From: Actinomortierella ambigua | Lineage: Eukaryota; Mortierellomycota; Mortierellomycetes; Mortierellales; Mortierellaceae | Assembly (NCBI GenBank): GCA_016098155.1 | Contig: JAAAJB010000409.1 | Location: 1-32,452, forward strand | DNA length: 32,452 nt | Reading direction: 5' to 3' | Shown: piece after piece, positions 22,522-32,452 of the stretch | How positions within the stretch are numbered: position 1 is the first letter of the stretch | Layout: each line of letters begins with the position of its first letter | Notes under the pieces: model-generated | Told to the model about the DNA's origin: nothing | The model's database searches: none | The model's input: only the letters and a program-made list of their open reading frames with translations | Translations under genes and position numbers: made by a program

Positions 22522-22855
22522 CTAAAAAAGGAGGGTAACGATGAAGATAACGGTCTACAGGCAATTTGATCACAGTTGATGTTGTCGTGGGCAAGGGCCT
22601 GCCTGCTTCTCAGAGTGGTGGCTCGCTCTTCGAAGTGTACAAGATGGATACATCTATTTGAGTTACTGGCCCTACTGGTATCAAATTGATTGGATATTCA
22701 GCCTTGCCTTTCTGACTGAGAAATGTCGAAACCCCCAAGCTGCATCCATAAGTTGGCCGAGAGAGGGTGGAGGTTTCTTGACTACACATTCGCTACATGG
22801 TAACAGCAAAAGTAAGGGTTTAGAGACGGCGAAGCTATTCGCCATCGCAAGATGT

Positions 22856-25080
22856 CTATACAGTGACTGATGCAACAGATCGTCCGAGATAGTCGTAATT
22901 TCTCTGGGGAACAGGCTTGACTGTTCCTTTGTATGGAACGTAAGGTAGGAACGAGGCTTGTGGCCTGTGAGGAGTGAGGATAATGTTCCATGAGTGTGAG
23001 CAACTGTGAGATAGCTTTCCAGTTGAAGGAATCCACCTTTTCCAGTGTGTGGTGCACCTACAAATGCCTAAAAGTTCTGTCCCATTGTGATCGAATGAAA
23101 CTACGCGGCAAATAGTTGAAAATAAAGCGCAGAAACTCGCCCTTCAACGACTAGTTTGAGGAAGTGGTTTTGTAAACCGAGAGGAGAAGGGAAAAAACGT
23201 GGTATCAGTAACGCGAGGATGGTGTGCAATGATCTAAAGCTGTCCTTTCCTTTTTTTTTTTTTTTTTTTTTTTTTTGCAACATCACTTGAGGGCGAGTGA
23301 GTCGAAACTTACAAATTTGAAAAGAGCTGCAGCGGCCCCTACAGCTTTGTAGGCAACTTTTGCATAAGGAAATCGTTCCTCTTGGTATGCGCGCAAGCAT
23401 CGACGGACATCGCAAATGTTGGAAGAAGGACAGGCCACCAGAACGTTGGCTAGCACGACAGCATCTAACATAGCGCCCACAGCACCATGTCCACCGTCTA
23501 AAGGAGAAATCGCGATGTCACATCAATTTAGCACTTCTCATTCTCACAATCCATACCGTGTAATTTCTTCAACGATAGCTGTGAAAAGTACTTACATGGA
23601 AATAACTTATGACAGGCATCCCCCAATAGTGCTGTTCTGCCATATGTCCAAGTCTGGTACAGTTTTTCCCTATCACAAAGTTCCATAGAGAACAAACCCA
23701 TTATGTTACTTCTTTTTGAAGCGGAGCAAACGAGTGGGACGGATCCTTAGCTTTTTTTTTTTTTGTTTGTGGTGTTAAAGAACAAACATACTCGAAAATA
23801 ACCTTGGAAATATCCTCTTTTGGCGTGTTGTCGATAAAGGTGCTCATGGGAGGGCCAAATGGCGATGGAAGATCGCGAACCATCTCTGCCATGGACAACA
23901 CTACCTCAGGTCCCCATTCGCTATGCCGGAAGCGATCTTCACTTCGCATCTTGGTACTGCCGGCATCCTGACCCACCATCCAGTTCACTGCACCATCCCG
24001 CGCAGTAAAGCACGCGACCCATGCACTCTAAGGAACGAGGGAGAGAAATAAAGTTTTTGATTTCGTTCAGGATGAAGAAGTCAATATACGAGCATTCACT
24101 TCCACGCTACTATGACCCTCACTTTTCAGAGTAAGAAAACCTGTACCTTTTTTTCAGGACCTAAAATAAAAACAGATTCGGCGCGACTCTCATCCGAAGG
24201 GGCTTTGTAGCTGCCAGGGGGCAGTGGTCTTGAGGTTCCCAACAGGCAGTAGGTGTCGAACGGTGGGTCCATATCATCTTTAGGCAGGAGCAGACCTCGA
24301 CCCCTGAGTTGTTGGTACATCCTTTGGCGAACGGCAGAGTATGCACCGTCAGCTCCAATCAGCACGTCGCCTCGATAGGTAGTACCATCGTTACAACGAA
24401 CAGCGACACGTTCATCGCTTTGCTCCATGCTCATTACCCGTTTGCCAAGATGAATTTTGCTTTCAGGAACCAGTCGCTTCAGAATCATGTGAAGTTTAGG
24501 GCGATCGAGAATATAGAGATATTCGCCATATCTAAAGGTTGGCACGAAGAAATAAGTCAACGTTATAGCCAATAAACAATGACGAACATCGATAACTCCT
24601 CCAGCTGTCAAAAACGAACCAAGGTCCTCCTACCTCTTCTTCATAAAAGAGTAATCATCGACCATCTCCTTGTATGGCGGATGGTGCTTTCCGACCCCTT
24701 TCAGGAGAGGTAGTGCCTGCGCAACAAACTCTTCATAAATTCCAAGCTGCTTGAAGACAGACAGAATGTTGGCACCGAGGCAGATGGCACTTCCTTTTAT
24801 TTTGGACATGTATGAAAAGATATGCTTAGTTCGGGCATCGTAAAAAAGCAAGATAACGACGGAGAAACGATTATGGCATTATCCCTACCGATAGGCTTGA
24901 CTTCGAGGGACCTTTCAAGAACTGTGTAAGAAACTGCCGCCTTCTCAAGCAAGGCGGCGAGCATCAACCCTCCAAGACCGCCACCAGCTGTTTCTTGGCA
25001 AGGCATGTTAGAAAGCAGATACTGAAATACATCAAAAATGATAGCTGATGAAAATGTCACTCACCAATGAGAACATGCAT
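22856..25080 (-). CDS. FAD-dependent monooxygenase (aromatic hydroxylase-like)
   Basis: Nine exons (25080-25065, 24987-24889, 24793-24634, 24531-24147, 24027-23792, 23669-23596, 23497-23313, 23233-23178, 22964-22856) join in frame to 439 residues. The N-terminus MHVLIAGGGLGGLMLA is the FAD dinucleotide-binding GxGxxG (G7, G9, G12), with Glu30 at the ribose position. A DG motif (Asp153-Gly154 in IGADGAYSAVRQ) and a GD motif (Gly315-Asp316 in LLGDACHKLFP) complete the set of flavoprotein hydroxylases of the PHBH/salicylate hydroxylase group. The C-terminus RPQASFLPYVPYKG is one I associate with fungal members. Family members hydroxylate or epoxidise small molecules using NAD(P)H and O2; the substrate is unknown. 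The first exon is only 16 nt, and exon 8 (56 nt) uses a weak donor (GTTTAC), chosen because both phases fit. There is no biosynthetic cluster around it. Confidence 0.85.
23249..23276. repeat. Poly-T tract within an intron of the monooxygenase gene
   Basis: A run of more than 20 T on the plus strand (poly-A on the coding strand) lies in the intron between exons 7 and 8. It is typical of the homopolymer tracts throughout this window. Confidence 0.9.
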
Positions 25081-26385
25081 GTCGAATGAAGAGGAATGAA
25101 GGACCAAGAATGAATGTGCAAATGGTACACCTCTCTTTCTCATGGTTCCTTTTATCGACCTTGAAGGTCTACGGTCGTTCTTCATTCTTTCCCACTTCTG
25201 CTATCCATAAAATGAGAAGGGGGGGTATTGCTGTGTTTTGTGTCCTCTTCCTCTCCACTCTGTTGCACAGCCCAATGCAAACTTCCTTTCGATCCCCTTC
25301 GACTTTGTCTACAACCATCCTATCTCTTGTTGTCGCTCGCAATCAGTGGGCACAAGATTAGGAGAGAATGCGCCAAGTTCTTTGGTGCCCTGCCAAAAGA
25401 TTCTACGGGTTCACCTATTTTTTGCCACGCGACACAATGAAAAAAGGGGCATGCATGAGGGAAGCACATTTTAGCTCGGGATTCTCTGGAATGCGCTTAG
25501 ACAAGCATCACTTCCAACGGTTGTCCCAAGCGTCGACGCGTCTGGGTTTCATTTTCCGAGCTCAGCAGCAAACATGCAGCCAGAACCACCTCATTTCTGC
25601 TCAAGCATCGTCCCCCACCCCCCCAAAAAAAAGCCCAAGGGCAAGATTTTTTCGCGATAAGATGTTATCAGTATCGCTGAGAAACACGCCGTCGTATTGG
25701 TATGAAATACCAAAAAATTGAGAGTAACACGGGCTCAGCCTGGTGCTTTTCGCCGAGTGAAAAGATACGCTTTGGTTCAACCAAGAGATAAAAGAGAGTG
25801 GGCTGTGAGAACAGATGCTCTCTTTTTCATTGCTACTGGCTGTCTGGCCTCAACAAACCTTCCGAGCATTTTTATTTAGCATGCATTGCATCGTGTCCCC
25901 TTGAAAAGTGAAAAGAAGCGTGTTTAAACAACCGAATGCTTCTCCACCCTCGTTCGACCTGTATCAGTCGTATTCAGCCTTTTAACTCGTACCCATACTC
26001 AGCCGCCGAGATTGTGTTTAATCATCTCATCTGTCTGACCTCTCTCACCCAAGCACTGAACCAATTTGCTGTCTTGTTTTCAAGGGCTTTAACATGCTTC
26101 ACCAAGGCACAGCCTTTCCGAAAATAATTGTCTCAATGTTCACGCCAGCAATCATAATGACGTTCATCTGCTGCCTCACACTGAGTGCAGGTCCGACGCG
26201 CACTAGCAGCCTTGGGGAAACAGTACATCAAATCTAGTAATGTGCTGGCTTGTTGTTGTTCTTCTGCTTCCTCTTCTTCTCATCCTTCCTTTCTTCTCCC
26301 CCTTCTTCTTTCTTCTGTTTTCTTTTTTCTTGGTCCCTTTCCTTCTTTGGAATATAGATCTACAGTATGGGAAAAAGGGCAGAAC
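25081..26385. other. Intergenic region between the monooxygenase and the Sel1-kinase gene
   Basis: This 1.3-kb region lies upstream of the monooxygenase start and downstream of the kinase stop. Several plus-strand frames of 60-117 codons are open, but none shows a domain, consistent codon use or splice context. I see no tRNA or repeat element. It presumably holds the monooxygenase promoter and the kinase 3' UTR. Confidence 0.5.
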
Positions 26386-28737
26386 TCAGACAGTACTAGC
26401 AGAGAGCTCCGCGAGACGAGCTTGGGCTTTTGAATGTCCCTGGCTAGCAGCGTTAGTGAACCACGCCACAGCTTCTTCAGTGCTCGGCTCAACCCCAAGA
26501 CCGTTTTCATACATGTCCCCAAGTCTGTACTGCGCCTCGACTTGGCCATGAGCAGCCGCTCGCTGATACCAATAGACAGCCTCAGGATCGCTTTGTTCGA
26601 CTCCTTGACCTTCCTCATACAGCATTCCGACATTGTATTGTGCTGGTGGATGGTCTTGCTCGGCCGCTTTGAGGTACCAAGTAAAAGCCTCGGCGCCGTT
26701 TCTTTCAACACCACGGCCATAATGATACATGAATCCCATATTGCTTTGGGAGCTTGCAAACCCTTTGTCGGCCGCCTTCCGGAACCACAAAGCTGCCTCA
26801 TCATCGCTCTGCTCGACACCCAGGCCATGCTGATACATAAAGCCAAGGTTGTGCTGGGCCTGTGTGTTTTCTTGAGACGCAGACTTTTGATACCATGCCG
26901 TGGCCTCACTATTGTTTTGTTCTACCTTGTCGCCATTCTGATACATCAATCCAAGGCCGCACTGTGCCTCGGCGTTCCCTTTCTCCGCTGCTTCATGAAT
27001 CAGCGACACTGCGGCATCAGCGTTGTTCAGATCAGCCCCAGGATTATGAAGCAATAAATGTCCAAGATAGAACTTTGCGCTGGCCAACCCTTGGTCGGCA
27101 CCCTTGCAATACCAAGATGCGGCCTCGACGTCGTTCTGTTCGACCCCGCGGCCAAATTGATACATGAATCCTAGATTGGTTTGCGCCTCTGCGCTTTCCT
27201 GTTCGGCGGCTCGACGAAACAACAGCAGGGCCTCTACATCGCTCTGCTCGACGCCTTGCCCACTCAGATGCATGATCCCAAGGTTCGAAAGGGCGTTGAC
27301 AAACCCATTGTCGCCGGCCTTGCGATACCACCTCGCTGCCTCCTCATAGCTCTGTCCAACACCTCGACCCGATTGGTAGAACACACCGAGGTTGTGCTGC
27401 GCCTCTGCAACTCCTGCCTCAGCCGCCTTTAGAAACCACGAAGCAGCCTCGCGATCACACGGCTGGACGCCTCGGCCAACAGAGTACATCTCGCCCAGTT
27501 TGCCTTGTGCTTCTGGAAACCCTTGTTCAGCGGCCTTGCGGAACCACACGACTGCCTCTTGGTCGCTTTGGTCGACACCACCGCGGCCCTCAGCATACAT
27601 CTGCCCGAGCCGGGTCTGCGCCCCTGTATGCCCTCTCTCGGCCGCTTTGCGGAACCACTGCATGGCATCGACGTCACTCTTTTCAATGTCGAGACCTTCC
27701 TCATGCTTCAGACCAAGATGGAACATCTCGTCCGCCGTAATCTCTGTCGGTAACGAGTGAATTGACAGCTGTGCAAGCTCGTCTTTAAGACGGGCCTCCG
27801 GCTCGTAGGAAGACGTGGTTTCGATAGTACTCGAGGAGAAGGAAAGAAAGTCTTGGTCGTCGCCCACATCTGCTTCGCTGGCCAATCGATCTTCCACCAA
27901 GACCACCTCACACGCATCGGGCCTCTTCGTGGGGTTCGCATCCCAGCATCTCTCAATCCATACGCGAAAATCCTTGGGTGAGTCCATTGGAATGACCTCG
28001 CGCGTGCCGCCCTTGACCAGCACCATGACAGCAACACTGTCCGAGTGCTCCTTGAAGGGCCTGGTGCAGTTGGCGGCCATCTCCCACATGACCATCCCAA
28101 AGGCATACATGTCTGACTTGCCCGTATATTTTGGTCGGGCTACCATGAGCTCTGGTGCCAGCCAACGCATGGTGCCAACAAGCCCCGCATTCGACTTTGA
28201 GGCACTCAAGGACTTGACCTCGGCCAAGCCAAAGTCGGCCAGCTTGGCGACCATGCCACGTGTGAGAAGCACGTTCCCGCTCTTGAGGTCACGATGGCAG
28301 ACACCTTGGTAGTGGATGTACTCGAGGCCGCGGGCAATCTCGTGGGCGAGTCGAGTTTTGGTGGGCCAGTCCGGCAGTAGGTTGTGGGTGATGGCACTCG
28401 ACAGACTGCCGTTCTCGGCAATGTCCATAATCAGATAGCAGATGCCGTCGTCCCCTTGGTGTGTTCGATAGAACTGGATGACATGGCGGTGGCGTAGCTT
28501 CTGAAGGATGTCAATCTCCTTTTGGATACTGGATTGCTGAAGCTCTGTCTCGGATAGGAACACTACTTTGGCTGCACAAGGCTGCCCTCCCCAGCGGGCT
28601 TCATAGACGGTCCCATAGGCGCCCGATCCTAATAGGTTTCCAAGGACAAAGGGAGACTGCCGGCGTCAAAAGGGTCAGGAGCGTGCATACGGTATTGTTA
28701 CGATTGGACTAACCAAAGAAAAGCTTATACTTACCAT
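26386..28737 (-). CDS. TKL-family protein kinase fused to Sel1-like repeats
   Basis: The coding region is read as 28737-28735 (the ATG alone) joined across a 78-nt intron to 28656-26386, giving 757 residues. The kinase domain occupies about 5-260: glycine loop LGSGAYGTVYEARW, ATP-binding Lys31, Glu48 in helix C, HRDLKSGN at 122-129, DFG at 142-144, and APE at 168-170. All catalytic residues are present, so it should be active; the loop pattern is TKL-like. From about 310 to the end there are twelve Sel1-like repeats of 36 residues (consensus AQ.NLG.MY..G.GVEQSD.EA..W..KAAEQG) plus a partial thirteenth. Sel1 solenoids bind protein partners. Kinase-Sel1 proteins are known from early-diverging fungi, where such families are often expanded. 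The start is less certain than the rest: ATG28737 is the only phase-compatible ATG I found, and upstream exons remain possible. Confidence 0.88.
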
Positions 28738-29645
28738 GGCGTGGGAATGGCGCGATCTTGCATGGAGAGCAACTGAATGAGAATCAGAAAAGGGGGAATG
28801 AAATAGAAAAAGGGGGGAATCGAGCACCATTTTCGTGGGACCAAACCTTTCTGTGTGTGCATATTCAAAGCACTGCAGCCCCCATCACGCCATTGCCCTC
28901 TTCGTTGGATACTTCGTCCATGTTTCGCTGTTCGTAGACAGGCCGCCACTGCCAAGGCCTCCGTGAGAAACCACAGGGCTATGCGCATCCTCTGTGTAAC
29001 CAGTCTTGCCAGAAACGTCGAATCTGATCGACCCCTGGAGGACGCACACCTTACGATATGAAACAACGAGCTGCGATCGACGTGATGTCCCCCAGAGTGA
29101 GGTAGTAAACACGGTCAAACAAACATGCAAGTGATGAACCTAGCCATTTGTTTCCTATAATTGGATCGACGAGCGATCAAATACGTACTGGTCGACTCGT
29201 AATTGTCTGGGTTTAAAAAAAACACGATCGGAATCTACGAGAAATCACAGACACACTGGCTGGTGCCGTTTCTCAATTGGGCGCAACACATGCTCCTTTT
29301 TTTCTTCGCACGCCCCATTTGCTCACTCTCCGAAAGGCCCTGCCAACTCTGTTCGGAGAGAAGAGTTTTTACCTTTCTTCCTACACGTGTAGCGTTAGGT
29401 ATGAGCTTCTTTTTTCTAGATAGCTTAATAAGCATACGATGACTAATGGTGAAAATGTATGGCTCTGGATGGGCGCCCTATGGAGCACTGGATCATGGAG
29501 CTACAGTGTAGTCAAATGACTTGCATGCCAAATCCTTTTATCTCCAGTGTCCTTAAATACCTTCGACCAGGCTACACCTTTGTAAAAAAACATACAATCA
29601 AGAATCCAGACAACCCATCTTCCCCAGAGTCAATCCAATATCATC
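28738..29645. promoter_or_regulatory. Divergent region between the Sel1-kinase and reductase genes
   Basis: This 908-bp region lies between head-to-head genes. It carries a perfect 12-bp palindrome with a CACGTG core (29381-29392) and a TTAAATA stretch (about 29552-29558) roughly 90 bp before the reductase ATG that might act as a TATA-like element. No coding region is supported. Confidence 0.5.
29381..29392. promoter_or_regulatory. E-box palindrome CTACACGTGTAG
   Basis: This perfect 12-bp palindrome is centred on CACGTG, the core bound by fungal bHLH factors such as Cbf1 and Pho4. It is 254 bp upstream of the reductase start codon. It is a sequence match only. Confidence 0.4.
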
Positions 29646-31051
29646 ATGTCCTCTACCCAGCTCACATTCAAGCGCATCCTTGTTAACAAGGCAATCCAGA
29701 GCGATGGCAAACCATCCCTTTCCCACTTTCGCACCATCACTGTGACTGAACCCGTTCCTGAGCTGAAGGACAACGAAGTTTTTCTGAAGAACCTCTCCTT
29801 TGGACACGATGTCTGTAAGGCACTATTCTTCTTTTTCGTTGTTTGCCAATTATGATCGCACGCGGTTCTCATTGCATATCTAAAATTCATGTATTCTTGC
29901 TTTCTTTCTCATCTTTTCCTCCCCTAGACATCATCTACACCTTTGATGAAGGCGAGACCGAGGCGCGTGTCCGCGGCTACGCCATTTCGCGTGTGCTCGA
30001 GTCCAAGAACCCCAACCTGCCCAAGGGCAGTCTGATTTTTGCCCCCAGCTTCTGGGAGGAGTACACACATCTGCACGAAGAAGAGTTTGTGCGTCAGGCT
30101 TTTGCTTTGGACCAACACAAGGGCTACGCCCAGTACAAGGACCGCATCCCCCTTGCCTCCTACAACGGCATCCTCGGCATGTCTGGTTTTACTGCCTGGG
30201 GCTCGATCGAGACTCTTGCCAGCCAGGCCAAGCCTGGTCAAGTCGTCTACGTCCCTTCCGCTGCTGGGTAAGTGAAAAAGAAAAAGAAAAGAAAAGAAAA
30301 GACGGGAAGTACGCTACCTTCACGTAGTTCCCAGGGAGATAAAAAAAGTCTAATAGTTTAAATTTCCTTACCAAAAATGGAGGGATCCACAACCATGACG
30401 GCCTTTTCTTACTAATGCTTGATTTTAAACTCCTCGGTCTTCCCCGTCCATTTTTAAATTCCTCTTTTCCTTTCTGCCCCATGTAGCACTCTCGGCCAGC
30501 TGGTGGGCCAGCTCTTCAAGCGCAAGGGAGTCAAGGTCATTGGTAGCGCTGGTACACAAGCCAAGATCGACTATCTTACCCAGGAGCTCGGCTTTGACTT
30601 TGTCTTCAACTACAAGGAGCACAGCGACAAGAAGGCCATCCTCCAGGAAGCACTGACCAAGCTTGGCGCGACCGGTCTGGACTTTTACTATGATCTGATG
30701 GCGGACGAGACCGTCGACATTGCGCTCGAGCTGCTCAATGCGCGCGGCCGAGTGATCTCGGTCGGCTATCTGTCGAACAAGCTGCTCGACCAGGAGCCAT
30801 ATGCCATCAAGCAGTACATTCAGATCCTGGTCAAGGAGCTCACCGTCGCCGGCTACTTTGTGTGGGAGCACTATGACCTGCTGCCTCGCTTCTTTGAAGA
30901 GTTTGTGCCGCTGGTTGCTGAGGGCCAAATCAAGTACAAGGAGAGCGTCATCGACAATGCCGAGCTTGAGCAGGTCGCCGAGAGCTATGTAGAGTTCATC
31001 CAGGGAAAGCACACGGGCAAGCTCAGCGTTAACCTGGCGAGCGCCAAGTAA
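29646..31051 (+). CDS. NADP-dependent medium-chain reductase (alkenal/prostaglandin reductase type)
   Basis: Exons 29646-29814, 29928-30267 and 30487-31051 join in frame to 357 residues, the usual length for this family. The N-terminal GroES-like part includes FKRILVNKAI and GYAISRVLESKNPNLPKGSL. The nucleotide-binding fold starts at about 166 with SAAGTLGQLVGQLFKRKG and continues with VIGSAGTQAKIDYL, FDFVFNYKEH, FYYDLMADETVDIALELL and GRVISVGYLS. The structural and catalytic zinc cysteines of alcohol dehydrogenases are absent, so it belongs to the zinc-free MDR branch (leukotriene B4 dehydrogenase, 2-alkenal reductase, YfmJ-like). Such enzymes reduce the C=C bond of alpha,beta-unsaturated carbonyls using NADPH, often for detoxification in the cytosol. 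The second intron lies within the nucleotide-binding glycine motif. The physiological substrate is unknown. Confidence 0.93.
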
Positions 31052-32452
31052 ATGGTGAATTGTTCAAAACTCCAAATGATCAAAATAAAAGGACAAAAAA
31101 AATACATACAATTGAAGACAAGCAGAAAAATGGCCGTCTGTGAGGATCTGCCATATCTCGGCTGGGAAGAAGGCGGACGTGCAAAAGAGTGTAAGAAAAG
31201 ATCGACCAAGGATTTGATTATTCCTTCCCTTGTCATTTTTTTTTGTATGGCCGAATAGCGCAACTTGGCAGCTGATCAGAGTATAGCATTCTTTGAATCC
31301 CTGGTAAGATGCATCTCTCTATGGACCTCTACTCCCCCAGAAAAAAATGTAGGGAATGAACAAGAAAATCCACCTAGTGCCCGGAGGCTATAGCAATTCG
31401 CATCGTTGAACCACTTTCAAGAACCACATCTGCTGATCGCTGGGCTATGGACCTTGCTCTAAATGTCAAGCAAGGTGTGCACAGGCAGCTTGCTCATACA
31501 AGCTAACCCCTCTTCACTAGGCCTCCGTTGTGTCAAGGTGCCTGCGCAGACTAAAGCGTGTAGAATCAAAGGGGTTTTAGACGCGAAATATATCATTTTG
31601 TTTCAGAATTATCGCATAGAAATAAACTACATTCGCGTCTTTCTCGCATTCTATCTTCCCACCTATTTGATCCAGCTAACCAGACAACAGTGCCATTGCC
31701 CACCAATACTGTTGCTTGTTCCGCTGGGGAATTGCTTTTCAGTATGCAATCGATCCAAAAAGGAAGGGGACCAAAAATTTCCTCTCCTACACCTCACATG
31801 CTCTACTACACGTACTTCTCGATAGATCATCCTCCTCTTCCATTCACCTCCCCACCGTGTTAGTCTGACTAGAGCTCTTTATTTTCTGTATGTGCCAGGG
31901 TCGAGGAAAGCTGTAGAGAGGCCTTAAAAACAAGAACTCTAGATCGAAAACTAAAGTGTGTTTTGAAATAGAGATATCTATATTGAACTTGAACGTGTGG
32001 CCACAAGGTCGCGATCTGATCTTTCAGGGCTGTGGAGTCGCGAAATGCACCTCCCCAAAGTAGTGAGTGGCATTGGCCTGGGCTACTACAACACAGAGGA
32101 ATCCTTGTGACACAAAATAAAGGTGGGGGCTGGAACAGTCAAATCGGGGGACGCTCAACCACTGGAGCTGGCGTATGATGAGTTAGCGTTGCGCGGTTGT
32201 TACGAGCATTTTGGTGTGTTGGTGTTACGAATACTTGGAAGGGGGAGGCCAGAACTGCAATGGCCTATTCAACGTAGTTGGCTCGAGCAGAAGGGTCTTG
32301 TAAAATGGTGGTAGCAACTGTTGAGCGTCCCTCACCCTTTTAATTTATTATTCTTTTCTGGGAAAGAAAAAAATGTTGGAAATGAGCCAGAAATCGTCCT
32401 CCGTGGTCAGTCTTGTAATTGTACCACCAGCAAGAGGATATCTTTTTTTTTT
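31052..32452. other. 3' intergenic region to the window edge
   Basis: No gene is supported in these 1.4 kb. The longest open frame (120 codons at 31463-31825, plus) has no domain or splice context. The window ends in a run of T. A gene starting beyond the edge cannot be excluded. Confidence 0.5.
31084..31089 (+). terminator. Putative polyadenylation signal (AATAAA)
   Basis: A canonical AATAAA lies 33 nt after the reductase stop codon, in an A-rich stretch. It is a plausible 3'-end signal for that gene. Confidence 0.4.

Larger units (their letters stand above)
21795..22855. other. Unresolved region between BZZ1 and the FAD monooxygenase
   Basis: The region lies between the 3' ends of two convergent genes, which usually calls for a short spacer, yet it is 1.06 kb. 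The minus strand shows a strong splice-acceptor-like site (a pyrimidine run then AG at 22523-22522) followed by a 118-codon open frame. Another open stretch around 22606-22710 (minus) reads KAEYPINLIPVGPVTQIDV. No complete gene could be assembled. Confidence 0.4.

Noticed and set aside
26434..27760. Plus-strand open frames opposite the Sel1-kinase gene
   Set aside because: They are antisense shadows of the regular Sel1 codons, with no independent coding features.
28740..28766. Alternative kinase start ATG encoding MQDRAIPTP
   Set aside because: Its phase at the donor (2) does not match the acceptor that gives the glycine-loop frame.
22856..31051. A secondary-metabolite cluster around the monooxygenase
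   Set aside because: Its neighbours are an actin-remodelling gene, a kinase and a generic reductase. No synthase, transporter or cluster regulator is present.
1..32452. tRNA, rRNA, CRISPR, transposon or viral sequence
   Set aside because: Reading both strands by eye gave no convincing tRNA-like T-loop plus acceptor stem, no terminal repeats with a transposase, no spaced repeat array and no viral protein. Simple-sequence tracts are the only repeats. A tRNAscan and a repeat-library search would settle this.

Overview
This window is nuclear DNA of a filamentous fungus, most probably an early-diverging one (Mucoromycota; the gene structures, very pyrimidine-rich leaders and the kinase/Sel1 protein make me favour a Mortierella-like species, which is inference from style and not proof). 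The evidence is spliceosomal introns of about 75-380 nt with GT(GC)-AG borders, eukaryote-only proteins (eIF3b, a MAP kinase kinase, an F-BAR protein), transcription factors full of Gly/Ser/Gln/His runs, and long poly-T, CT and CA tracts between genes. I see no tRNA, rRNA, CRISPR, transposon or viral sequence. A run of 10 N (12791-12800) marks one unresolved assembly point.

Layout, left to right: a PAS/GATA transcription factor of white collar-2 type (978-4174, +, 3 exons); an unrecognised Ala/His-rich protein (5240-6109, +); a 3-mercaptopyruvate sulfurtransferase (6364-7867, -, 4 exons, with a mitochondrial presequence supplied by its first exon); a CP2/Grainyhead-like transcription factor (8609-11753, +, 4 exons), divergent from the sulfurtransferase; a MEK/Ste7-type MAP kinase kinase (12995-15324, +, 7 exons including a GC-AG intron); translation initiation factor eIF3b (15653-18209, -, 3 exons), convergent with the kinase; a Bzz1-type F-BAR/C1/SH3/SH3 protein (18572-21794, +, 10 exons), divergent from eIF3b; an unresolved stretch (21795-22855) with a possible coding exon on the minus strand; an FAD-dependent monooxygenase (22856-25080, -, 9 exons); a TKL-family kinase fused to about twelve Sel1-like repeats (26386-28737, -); and an NADP-dependent medium-chain reductase (29646-31051, +, 3 exons), divergent from that kinase. 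The last 1.4 kb holds no gene I can support.

These are independent fungal genes, not an operon or a recognisable biosynthetic cluster. Functions are mixed: light/GATA-type transcription, cell-wall/morphogenesis transcription, MAPK signalling, actin-membrane remodelling, translation and redox metabolism. The most interesting signals are small. A perfect Grainyhead consensus site lies upstream of the Grainyhead gene itself. An in-frame ATG lies inside intron 1 of the sulfurtransferase and could give a cytosolic isoform. One intron is GC-AG at the HRD motif of the MAP kinase kinase. The Sel1-kinase gene appears to have an intron directly after its start codon. Palindromic CRE and E-box sites lie in two divergent promoters. 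I found no clear new multi-gene system.

All exon borders were derived by hand from splice signals, reading-frame phase and family conservation. No alignment or transcript data were available.
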